DNA of 64,000 nt, from assembly GCF_000021925.1 (NCBI RefSeq), contig NC_011830.1, positions 2,504,501 to 2,568,500 of the forward strand, given 5' to 3'. The position numbers and the translations under genes are program-made. The notes beneath the pieces were generated by a model. That model was given only the letters and a program-made list of their open reading frames with translations. It was not told the origin of the DNA and ran no database searches. Positions 36,610-43,380 of this stretch are shown here, in pieces; position 1 is the stretch's first letter; each line of letters begins with the position of its first letter. This stretch comes from Desulfitobacterium hafniense DCB-2 (GTDB lineage: Bacteria > Bacillota > Desulfitobacteriia > Desulfitobacteriales > Desulfitobacteriaceae).

Positions 36610-37460
36610 TTGAACACCGAGATATCCTATCATAACAATGATGTGCTTATGAAAGTTTTAGCCGAACAGTTTAGAAATAAAACTCTGGACGTCTTCGGGA
36701 TTAAAACGGCTAAAATCAAAGCGTTGCTCCCTTCCGCCCATCCGACGATTGATGCCAAGGAAACTCGCAGTGATATCATCTTTCTGTTGGAGGATGACAC
36801 CTTACTGCACCTGAATTCCAGACCACAGCCTGTGAACGGGACTTAAAGCGTTTCTTGTACTATGACGCCCGGCTGGCGAGCCGGCAGGAGCGTCAGATCC
36901 GCACCTTCGTCGTCTATTCCGGTCATATCGAACAAGCCAAGGAGCGGTTGGACTGCGGTTCCATCCTCTATCAGGTCGAGAATATCTACATGAAGGACTA
37001 TAATGGAGATCAGGAATACAACAGACTGAAAGCCAAGATCGAAAGCGGTCAGCTCTTAAATGAGACGGATACCCTGAAACTGATCTTTCTGCCACTCATG
37101 AAAAGCAGGCAACAAGAAGAAGATCTGGCGATACAAGCGGCCGAACTAGCTAAGGCTACCGATGAAAAGACGAAAGTATTCGCCATTGCTGCGTTGATCG
37201 TGATCACCGACAAGATTATGTCCGAAAGTAATAAAAGGAAATTGTTGGAGGTGTTGAAAATGACCCAGATTGAACAGTGGATCCGGGAAGAGGGCAGAGA
37301 AGAAGGCAGGCAAGAAGGAGAACTGAAAGGCAGACAAGAAGAGAAAAGGGAGACGGCCCGAACCATGCTGAGTATGGGAATGAGTCCGGAAGTGATAGCC
37401 AAGGCGACCAAGCTCTCCCAGGAGGAAATCCTGCGAATAGAGAAGGAAATGAAAAACTAA
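36610..37460 (+). pseudogene. Rpn-family PD-(D/E)XK nuclease, frameshifted
   Basis: Two frames together encode a Rpn/PDDEXK transposase-like nuclease. Frame 1 (36610-36846) gives NNDVLMKVLAEQF through IIFLLEDDTLLHL. Frame 2 continues with EFQTTACERDLKRFLYYDARLA and ends with the charged EGREEGRQEGELKGRQEE repeats typical of this family. The break lies at about 36811-36815, where CTGAATTC should read CTGGAATTC; one missing G restores the frame. It is either a genuine frameshift mutation or a sequencing error. TTG start after AGAGAGGAG. Confidence 0.8.
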
Positions 37461-37486
37461 CCTTTCATACTGGCTAAGCGCTGCTT

Positions 37487-37540
37487 GTAACCCTCTATTT
37501 CAAATAGCCAAGTGTTCGGAAATTTGAGATAGAGGGTTAC
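37487..37540. repeat. 19-bp imperfect palindrome
   Basis: GTAACCCTCTATTTCAAAT at 37487-37505 is repeated inverted at 37522-37540 with one mismatch and a 16-bp spacer. No T-run follows on either strand, so it looks more like an extragenic palindrome or mobile-element end than a terminator. Confidence 0.5.
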
Positions 37541-37620
37541 AGAGAATTTGGCAATTGTATAAATATACTCTTTAGTTATAGAACGAGAGCGGCCTTTAAT
37601 TCCTTACATAGGAATAAAAG

Positions 37621-37720
37621 AATAGTTTGGAAATCAATAGCGGATTAAGACGTAAAACGACCTCTTACTCAAAACAGTAAGGAGGTCGTTTTTAGGCTTT
37701 ACCGCAGAGGATCATACTTT
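37621..37720 (+). repeat. Direct repeat, left copy (100 bp)
   Basis: A 100-bp segment from AATAGTTTGGAAATCAATAG to CATACTTT is repeated at 40699-40798 with about nine differences. It contains a hairpin (AACGACCTC/GAGGTCGTT with flanking T-run) that would work as a terminator. The two copies bracket about 3 kb of accessory genes. Confidence 0.85.
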
Positions 37721-37849
37721 GTAAGCGCACAATAAGTTGGTGTATAGAAAATCCTCGAAAATTCCTATTCCGGAACGATGTGCATAGAATGCAAACGAAG
37801 ATAAGAGGCCATCCTGGGATAAAATCCTGATCTTCACTATCCACTTGGC

Positions 37850-37878
37850 TTGAAATTCCCTCCCGATACCCCTATAAT
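37850..37878 (+). promoter_or_regulatory. Sigma-A promoter of the candidate RNA gene
   Basis: TTGAAA at 37850-37855, a 17-bp spacer and a perfect TATAAT at 37873-37878. Transcription should start at about 37885. No coding frame with a ribosome binding site follows until 38250. Confidence 0.7.
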
Positions 37879-37884
37879 GGATTC

Positions 37885-38165
37885 AGGTGGAAATTAAAAG
37901 GCCGCCGCGGCCCGCAAGTGTAGCAGCACTTACAGGCACGCGCAAGGTGTCCAAGCACCTACACGTAACAGCAAGCTGTCCACGACGACAGATCCATTAT
38001 ACAATGCTCCTCGCTCCAGTACAACAGTACGCGGGCCTGGGGGTATAATCGGCTGCCGGTCCGGGGGTGTGCTGATTGTGTGCGACTTGAGAGCAGTAAA
38101 CATGAGACAGTATGAATTCAGGCGCATGTGTAGGGATAAACCCTTGCATGCGTCTTTTAATTTCC
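37885..38165 (+). ncRNA. Candidate structured non-coding RNA, about 280 nt
   Basis: This stretch has no plausible protein but dense base-pairing. GGCCCGC (37909-37915) pairs with GCGGGCC (38031-38037), enclosing hairpins AAGTG/CACTT (37916-37931), AGGTG/CACCT (37945-37960), ACAGC/GCTGT (37968-37979) and GTAC/GTAC (38019-38030). The two ends also pair: GGAAATTAAAAG (37889-37900) with CTTTTAATTTCC (38154-38165), extended by TCAGG/CCTGA. A consensus promoter lies upstream and a terminator-like hairpin at 38122-38158. I do not recognise the family. The end-pairing could alternatively be the inverted repeats of a small mobile element. Confidence 0.55.
38122..38160 (+). terminator. Terminator-like hairpin ending the candidate RNA
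   Basis: GCGCATG pairs with CATGCGT and an inner GGG/CCC, followed by CTTTTAATTT. The T-rich tail is the same segment that can pair with the RNA 5' end. Confidence 0.6.
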
Positions 38166-38249
38166 CCTGATCACCGCCGGGCGGCCGGAGTCGGACTCTT
38201 ATAGAGGGTCCGGTCCGGTGCCGGGCGGAAAAGGGGGAAGTATATAATT

Positions 38250-38471
38250 ATGAATCGTAGAGCAGGAACCGGCCAAGCTCAGCAGGAGGAGGGACCGGCG
38301 GAGGCCATGCTGACCGCCGCAGTTGAACCGTCACGGCAATCCAGGGTCCAAGAATGGATTTGGACTTTCCCGCAGAGCATAAGCCCGGCCCGGATAAGGA
38401 GCCGGGTTTATGAGTCTACGCCCGGTTTTCTCGGTTTTTCCGGGTTTGCTGAAAGGGGGGCGTCGTGTTGA
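38250..38471 (+). CDS. Possible small protein before the receiver gene
   Basis: A 73-residue reading frame with an ATG after GGGGGAAG. It overlaps the start of the receiver gene by 7 bp, as expected for coupled translation. The sequence (Arg, Pro and Gly rich) resembles nothing I know, and the GC-rich DNA could give an open frame by chance. A GC-rich imperfect hairpin at 38173-38226 lies in its leader. Confidence 0.35.
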   Translation: MNRRAGTGQAQQEEGPAEAMLTAAVEPSRQSRVQEWIWTFPQSISPARIRSRVYESTPGFLGFSGFAERGASC

Positions 38472-38860
38472 ATATTTGCCTGTGTGATGATGGTGCCCTT
38501 CAGCGAGCCTACCTAAAGCTGATCATCCAGGAGTATGAAAGCCGGTCCGGAGTCCGGTTTAACCTGTCTGAATTCAGCAGCGGGGAGGACCTTCTGGAGC
38601 AATTCCAGGAAAACCCCACCCGGTTTGACCTGTACTTTCTGGATCAGCGGATGAAAAATATCACCGGTCTGGAGACTGCCTCGTCCATCCGGCAGCGCAA
38701 TAAGGATTGTGCCATCGTTTTTGTCACTGCCTCGGAGGGGCCGGGGGATTTTGAAGCCGTATCCCCGCTCCGGGTTCTGAACAAACCGGCCCAGCCCGCA
38801 GCTGTCTATGAGGTTCTGGATCAGGTGTTCGCGGCATTGAGCCCTGGTTATAGCAGGTAG
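38465..38860 (+). CDS. Stand-alone response-regulator receiver protein
   Basis: A 131-residue receiver domain of the AgrA/LytTR type: acidic pair in CLCDDGALQ, phosphoacceptor Asp in YFLDQRM, Thr in FVTASE and Lys in LNKPAQ. The LytTR DNA-binding domain that normally follows is missing, and no histidine kinase is near. GTG start (or TTG one codon later) after AAAGGGGGGC. It may act through protein contact, as CheY does, or be the remains of a longer regulator. Confidence 0.8.
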   Translation: MLNICLCDDGALQRAYLKLIIQEYESRSGVRFNLSEFSSGEDLLEQFQENPTRFDLYFLDQRMKNITGLETASSIRQRNKDCAIVFVTASEGPGDFEAVSPLRVLNKPAQPAAVYEVLDQVFAALSPGYSR

Positions 38861-39085
38861 ATGAGCATCGCTATAGCTTGAAGGGCTGCATCATATTGAG
38901 GTGCTTCTGCCTAAATCCACAAAAGCTTAATTTTTGAGCCACATGGCCTTCCTCCTTGAGATGATGGAGACTCAACCGCGCCAACGCAGCTTGCGGGAAA
39001 TGTGAAGGAGAGATGTATCCGGAGTATTACAAAGGATTTCACGGTAATGAAGATAAGATTTCAAATATTTGAGGAGAAAAAAAGG

Positions 39086-39110
39086 ACCGAGGCCGCAGCC
39101 TCGGTTTTCC
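39086..39110 (-). terminator. Terminator of the DUF1659-DUF2922 pair
   Basis: ACCGAGGC pairs with GCCTCGGT around CGCA. On the minus strand it is followed by CCTTTTTTTCTCC, and on the plus strand by TTTCC. In 38861-39085 I see no supportable gene. Confidence 0.8.
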
Positions 39111-39144
39111 TTATAGGCTATAGGGTTTTTTCTCAGCCTATCGA

Positions 39145-39384
39145 TCAGCCGGTCGCCGGATCGTAAAGATCGTTGACTGTCGTGTCAACAATCTTCACAT
39201 CCTTGATCCCGGTTAAAGCCCCGGTGGCCGTCAGATAGATATCACTTGCGATAAGCGACTCCATAGCGGCCACGATCTCAGTCACCTGCACATCTTCCCG
39301 TGGATCGGCAAGAGTAAGGGTGAACGTTCCGCCACCGGCGGTGGAAAAGATCAGCCTTGCGACTTTAGTGGTTGATAAAGCCAT
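39145..39384 (-). CDS. DUF2922 family protein
   Basis: A 79-residue protein with the DUF2922 pattern: LIFSTAGGGTFTLTLADPREDVQVTEIVAAMESLIASD (broken here: LIFSTAGGGTFTLTLADP, then VTEIVAAMESLI), ending in VKIVDTTVNDLYD. These proteins occur with DUF1659 proteins in Firmicutes; their function is unknown. Second gene of the pair, ATG after AAAAGGAGG. Confidence 0.85.
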   Translation of the reverse strand: MALSTTKVARLIFSTAGGGTFTLTLADPREDVQVTEIVAAMESLIASDIYLTATGALTGIKDVKIVDTTVNDLYDPATG

Positions 39385-39437
39385 TCCCGCACCTCCTTTT
39401 ATCGGAATTGCTTCCGTTCATTATTCTTCGTGCCTCC

Positions 39438-39662
39438 TTATTCCTCTGCCAGTTCCCAGGTTTTTCTAAAAAACACATCGAGAACCGGATGCTTTGTCAA
39501 ACCAAACAACGCATGTGCTGCGTCATATACAGCTTCTTCAGGCGCATCAAAGCGGATTGAGTTAAACGTTTTCTGCCTTGTGATGGGGGCACCAAGAGGG
39601 GAAAGCCCCGTTTGGTAGACCACCACCAACGCTGCAGAATAAGGAATTCCTTCTATTGCCAT
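39438..39662 (-). CDS. DUF1659 family protein
   Basis: A 74-residue protein of the DUF1659 type (LVVVYQTGLSPLGAPITRQKTF, then APEEAVYDAAHALFGL). The open frame starts at 39674, but the ATG at 39662 follows AAAGGTGG at the right distance. It is paired with the DUF2922 gene 53 bp downstream. Function unknown. Confidence 0.82.
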   Translation of the reverse strand: MAIEGIPYSAALVVVYQTGLSPLGAPITRQKTFNSIRFDAPEEAVYDAAHALFGLTKHPVLDVFFRKTWELAEE

Positions 39663-39748
39663 CTTAATCACCACCTTTATTTGATGGATTCCTGATGAAT
39701 CGACAGACCCGGGCTGTCCTTACATCCTATGAAGTTTCCCCGGCGGTT

Positions 39749-39803
39749 GTTACAGGTTGTCACACAGAGAATTTTTTTCGGCTGCTGTTACGGGTTGTCA
39801 CAC
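39749..39803 (+). promoter_or_regulatory. Direct repeats before the DUF3102 gene
   Basis: GTTACAGGTTGTCACAC (39749-39765) recurs as GTTACGGGTTGTCACAC (39787-39803), a 38-bp period with one mismatch. They lie 50-100 bp before the DUF3102 start and look like operator half-sites, possibly for autoregulation. Confidence 0.5.
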
Positions 39804-39853
39804 CTGTCATGTCAGGTCCATATACTGTATTAAAAACCCGGGAAGGGATGGGC

Positions 39854-40699
39854 ATGAGTGAACAAGTAAGGGAACGCACCCCGCAGGTCATCGCGGCGGA
39901 GATCAACAGCTATAAAGTGTCCAGTGGGAGAATCCAATTAACCTGTGCCGTGGAGATCGGCCGGAGGCTGATCGAGGCGAAAGCCCTTCTTCCTCACGGG
40001 GAGTGGGGAAAATGGCTGGAAGAGTATGTAGAGTATTCTCAGGCTACGGCGGAAAATTATATGAGAGTTGCCCGGGAGTACGGGCAGGCAGGAGGAGACT
40101 CCCCGGAGGGGGAAAAAGCAAAATCTGAGACGTTTCCGATTTTATCTTACTCCCAGGCACTGACCCTTTTGGATATACCGGAAGAAGAGCGGGCAGAGTT
40201 CATCGCCGAGCTGGATATCGAAAATATGTCCGTACGTCAGCTGCAGAGGGCCATTAAGGAGCGGGAGCAGGCCAGGCAGGAAAAAAAGGAGGCTGAGCAG
40301 GAGAGCAGGGAACTCCAGAAAGCTCTGGAGGGTGAAAAGGAGAAAAACAGCCAACTGGAAAAAGAGCGGGATGGGCTGAAGCTCAAGGCAGGGGAGCTGG
40401 AAAAGGAAAAGCAGGGATTGAAACAGGAAGTAGCTGAAAGGAAGGCTGAGAACAGCAGGCTCAAAGATAAGCAGCTCTTCAAAAACAATGAAAAGCTGCG
40501 GAATCAGCTTACTGCCGCCCAAATCAAGAATGCTACCCATAAAGCCGCCTTTAAAATGGAAGCCCTGGAAAGGGCCTTCAAAGAAGTGGTGTATGAACTG
40601 GGCCTGCTGGTTAAGATCGATAAGAATGTGCATGGGGAGTATCAAAAAAATCTGCGAAAGTTCCTCCTGAAATGCCTGGATGAAAAGGTGGGGGATTGA
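39854..40699 (+). CDS. DUF3102 coiled-coil protein
   Basis: A 281-residue protein. Residues 5-135 form a DUF3102 domain (IAAEINSYKVSSGRIQLTCAVEIGRRLIEAK, HGEWGKWLEEYVEYSQATAENYMRVAREY; quoted in parts), which is common on plasmids and phages. Residues 140-240 are a long coiled coil rich in Glu, Lys and Gln, and a short helical C terminus follows. ATG at 39854 follows GGAAGGG; the frame extends upstream across the operator-like repeats, which argues against the earlier TTG. Probably DNA-associated and mobile-element linked. Confidence 0.75.
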   Translation: MSEQVRERTPQVIAAEINSYKVSSGRIQLTCAVEIGRRLIEAKALLPHGEWGKWLEEYVEYSQATAENYMRVAREYGQAGGDSPEGEKAKSETFPILSYSQALTLLDIPEEERAEFIAELDIENMSVRQLQRAIKEREQARQEKKEAEQESRELQKALEGEKEKNSQLEKERDGLKLKAGELEKEKQGLKQEVAERKAENSRLKDKQLFKNNEKLRNQLTAAQIKNATHKAAFKMEALERAFKEVVYELGLLVKIDKNVHGEYQKNLRKFLLKCLDEKVGD

Positions 40700-40798
40700 A
40701 TAGTTTGGAAATCAATAGCTCATTAAGACGTGAAACGACCTCTTTACTCAAAACAGTAAGGAGGTCGTTTTAGGCTTTACCCCAGAGGGTCATACTTT
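40699..40798 (+). repeat. Direct repeat, right copy (100 bp)
   Basis: Right copy of the element at 37621-37720, starting at the last base of the DUF3102 stop codon. Its hairpin (AACGACCTC/GAGGTCGTT, T-run) can terminate DUF3102 transcription and, on the other strand, the alarmone synthetase gene. Confidence 0.85.
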
Positions 40799-40801
40799 CC
40801 G

Positions 40802-41491
40802 TTATTCTTCAATATGCTGACGGATAAACAGCATCTTTTTTTCCGTGTCGGCCAGTGTAGCTGCGCAATCCAGCAACATGGCGGCGTACTGTTGGGTATC
40901 GCTGTCCTTATTTTTATAGCGCAACATGTGTTCCAGGCTGGCCCAATAGTCCATGGCAACTGTGCGCAGCTGGATTTCCACCGGAATCTCTTCGGTGCTG
41001 CCGGACAGGAAAATCGGCACTTTGACGACAAGATGCAAACTCCGGTACCCGTTTGCTTTGGCTTGCTCAATATAGTCCTTCCGTTTAACCAAGGTAACAT
41101 CGGCTTGTTGCAGGAGCATTTTCTCCACCGCATAGACATCATCCAAGAAATTGCAAATCACGCGAATGCCGGCGATGTCAAGAACTCTCTCCCGAGCGGC
41201 TTCGACCGTAAGCGGCAAGCCGTACTTTTGCAGTTTTTTGCCAATGCTGAGGGGACTTTTAATCCGGTATTCCAGATGATGAATGGGATTATGCTTGTTG
41301 CTGAATTGAAATTCATCATCGAGTAATTCCAGTTTGGCGCTGACGACTTTCATGGCGCCGTTATAGATCTGCATGGTTTGGGCGAGCTTGATCAAGGAGG
41401 TTCTGGCATCCTCCCGGGAGCTTTGAAAGAGATGCCCATCCTGTTCTGTGAGATCGGGAAGATTGACTTTGGATTTGCGTTCAATGATCAT
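40802..41491 (-). CDS. Small alarmone synthetase (RelA/SpoT domain)
   Basis: A 229-residue single-domain (p)ppGpp synthetase of the RelP/RelQ type. Synthetase motifs visible: HLEYRIKSPLSIGKKL, VLDIAGIRVIC, NGYRSLHLVV, and VEIQLRTVAMDYWASLEH. It has no hydrolase, TGS or ACT domain, so it should make the alarmone from ATP and GDP/GTP independently of the ribosome. Monocistronic or first of the leftward block; 29 bp separate it from the ABC gene upstream. Confidence 0.88.
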   Translation of the reverse strand: MIIERKSKVNLPDLTEQDGHLFQSSREDARTSLIKLAQTMQIYNGAMKVVSAKLELLDDEFQFSNKHNPIHHLEYRIKSPLSIGKKLQKYGLPLTVEAARERVLDIAGIRVICNFLDDVYAVEKMLLQQADVTLVKRKDYIEQAKANGYRSLHLVVKVPIFLSGSTEEIPVEIQLRTVAMDYWASLEHMLRYKNKDSDTQQYAAMLLDCAATLADTEKKMLFIRQHIEE

Positions 41492-41520
41492 CGGCTGCTC
41501 CTTTGCTTTTATGAGTTTTT

Positions 41521-43380
41521 TTATGAAGCCTGTTCAAATTGGCTGTTATAAAGCTCGGCGTAGAAGCCGCCTTTGCCGAGGAGTTCCTCGTGATCGCCGC
41601 TTTCGATGATGTCGCCGTCTTTCATCACCAAAATCAGATCGGCATCTTTGATGGTGGAGAGGCGATGGGCGATCACAAATGAGGTTCGGTCCTGGGTCAG
41701 CTTATTCATGGCATCCTGTACGAGCCTTTCCGTACGGGTGTCTACCGAGCTGGTCGCTTCATCCAGGATCAGAAGGGGTGAATTTTGAATGATCGCGCGG
41801 GCAATGGTCACAAGCTGCTTTTGGCCTGCCGACAGGTTGGCTTTATCATTGAGGATGGTGTCATAGCCCTGGGGCAGGGTGCGGATAAAGTGGTGGATGC
41901 CCACAGACTTGCAGGCGGCGATCACTTCTTCATCGGTAACGCCCTGCTTGTTGTAGATGATGTTTTCTTTGATAGTTCCCTCAAAGAGCCAGGTGTCCTG
42001 CAATACCATACAGAATTGGTCATGGACGTTTTCTCTGCTCACATGGCTGATGGGGATACCGTCTATGCGAATCTCGCCGCTGTCGATTTCGTAAAAGCGC
42101 ATCAGCAGATTGACCATGGTCGTTTTTCCCGCACCGGTAGGCCCCACAATGGCGACCTTCTGGCCGGCTCTGATCTGAGCGGAAAAATTATTGATAATGG
42201 TTTTGTCCTTCTCATAGCCAAAGTGAACATTCTGAAACTCCACGTGGCCTTTGACATTCTCCAGCTTTTTGAGCTGCTGGCTTTCCCCGGCCAACTCTTC
42301 TTCGGCGAAGAATTCAAAGACACGCTCACTGGCGGCGGCTGTTCTTTGCAGCTGCTGCATAGATTGAGCCAACTGGGACAAAGGCTGGGTAAAGAGGCGG
42401 ATATAGATCATAAAGGCAACGATGACGCCGAAGGAGATCGTGCCTTTCATAGCCAAGGCCGCGCCGACCACGCACACCGCCACATAGCCGAAGTTGCCGA
42501 TGAAGCCCATAATCGGCATCATCATCCCCGACATAAATTGAGATTTCCAACCGCTGTCATACAGGGACGTGTTGATCTCCTCAAAGGTCTTTTTCGCCTT
42601 GCTGCCGCCGTTATAGGCCTTGACAACATTGTGGCCCGAATAGATTTCTTCAATATGGCCATTGATATCGCCGAGTCCCTGCTGCTGCACGGTAAAATAC
42701 TTTTGAGATTTGGACATGATGAGCGCCATCAGAACAAACCCGATCAAAGTGGAGCCGATGGCAACCAAGGCCAGAATCCAACTGTTGTAGAACATCATGA
42801 TCAGGGAACCGACAAACATGGTAACTGCCCTCACCAAATTATCGAGGCTCTGATTGAGGGTTTGGCCAATGGCGTCAACATCGTTGGTCACGCGGCTGAT
42901 GACATCGCCGTAACTTGTTTTGTCAAAGTATTTGAGGGGCAGTTTGTTGATCTTCTTGGCGATGTCAGTGCGCATGCTTTTAGATATTTTAGCAGTTACC
43001 GTAGCCATGATAAAATTCTCGGCAAAGCTGAAGATACCTGAGGCTGCATAGAAACAGACAAGCAGCATACCAATATTGAAGACCGCGTTAAAATCGATGG
43101 CCCCAGACACCGGTACTCCGTTGATCAGGGCCGGCAGCCCCTTGGTGATCTCATTGGTCATGTTCTTCAGTTGGTCCGGACCGATGATTTGCAGGAGTGT
43201 CCCCAAAGCCGCGATGACAAGGGCGGTGATAATGACGGGCATGTAGCCTTTACAGTAGCGGATCAGCTTGCCCCATGTTCCTTGGAAATCCTTGGCTTTT
43301 TCGCCGCCGCCCATGGGTGGGCCACTTGCCGGCCCACCCATGGGGCCGCCATTTTGTGTTCTGGTTTGATGCTCACTCAT
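41521..43380 (-). CDS. ABC exporter half-transporter (canonical subunit)
   Basis: A 619-residue fusion of a six-helix exporter domain (residues 40-340) with an ATPase (370-610). It has Walker A GPTGAGKT, signature LSAGQKQ and Walker B LLILDEATSS with the catalytic Glu. The N-terminal 35 residues are rich in Gly and Pro. Its start overlaps the stop of its partner by 4 bp. It should form a heterodimer with the 586-residue subunit and export drugs or lipids. Confidence 0.9.
   Translation of the reverse strand: MSEHQTRTQNGGPMGGPASGPPMGGGEKAKDFQGTWGKLIRYCKGYMPVIITALVIAALGTLLQIIGPDQLKNMTNEITKGLPALINGVPVSGAIDFNAVFNIGMLLVCFYAASGIFSFAENFIMATVTAKISKSMRTDIAKKINKLPLKYFDKTSYGDVISRVTNDVDAIGQTLNQSLDNLVRAVTMFVGSLIMMFYNSWILALVAIGSTLIGFVLMALIMSKSQKYFTVQQQGLGDINGHIEEIYSGHNVVKAYNGGSKAKKTFEEINTSLYDSGWKSQFMSGMMMPIMGFIGNFGYVAVCVVGAALAMKGTISFGVIVAFMIYIRLFTQPLSQLAQSMQQLQRTAAASERVFEFFAEEELAGESQQLKKLENVKGHVEFQNVHFGYEKDKTIINNFSAQIRAGQKVAIVGPTGAGKTTMVNLLMRFYEIDSGEIRIDGIPISHVSRENVHDQFCMVLQDTWLFEGTIKENIIYNKQGVTDEEVIAACKSVGIHHFIRTLPQGYDTILNDKANLSAGQKQLVTIARAIIQNSPLLILDEATSSVDTRTERLVQDAMNKLTQDRTSFVIAHRLSTIKDADLILVMKDGDIIESGDHEELLGKGGFYAELYNSQFEQAS

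Noticed and set aside
38080..38160. Possible group II intron 5' end (GTGCGACTTGAGAGCAG)
   Set aside because: The opening resembles intron starts, but no domain V sequence or reverse transcriptase follows, so the intron reading was dropped in favour of an unassigned structured RNA.
38920..38975. Five-codon minus-strand leader frame after AAGGAGGAAGG
   Set aside because: A good Shine-Dalgarno-like sequence, but only MWLKN before the stop and no regulated gene downstream; probably chance.
39006..39070. Tiny frame starting MYPEYYKGF
   Set aside because: The GGAG lies too close to the ATG and the 19-residue product matches nothing; not supported.
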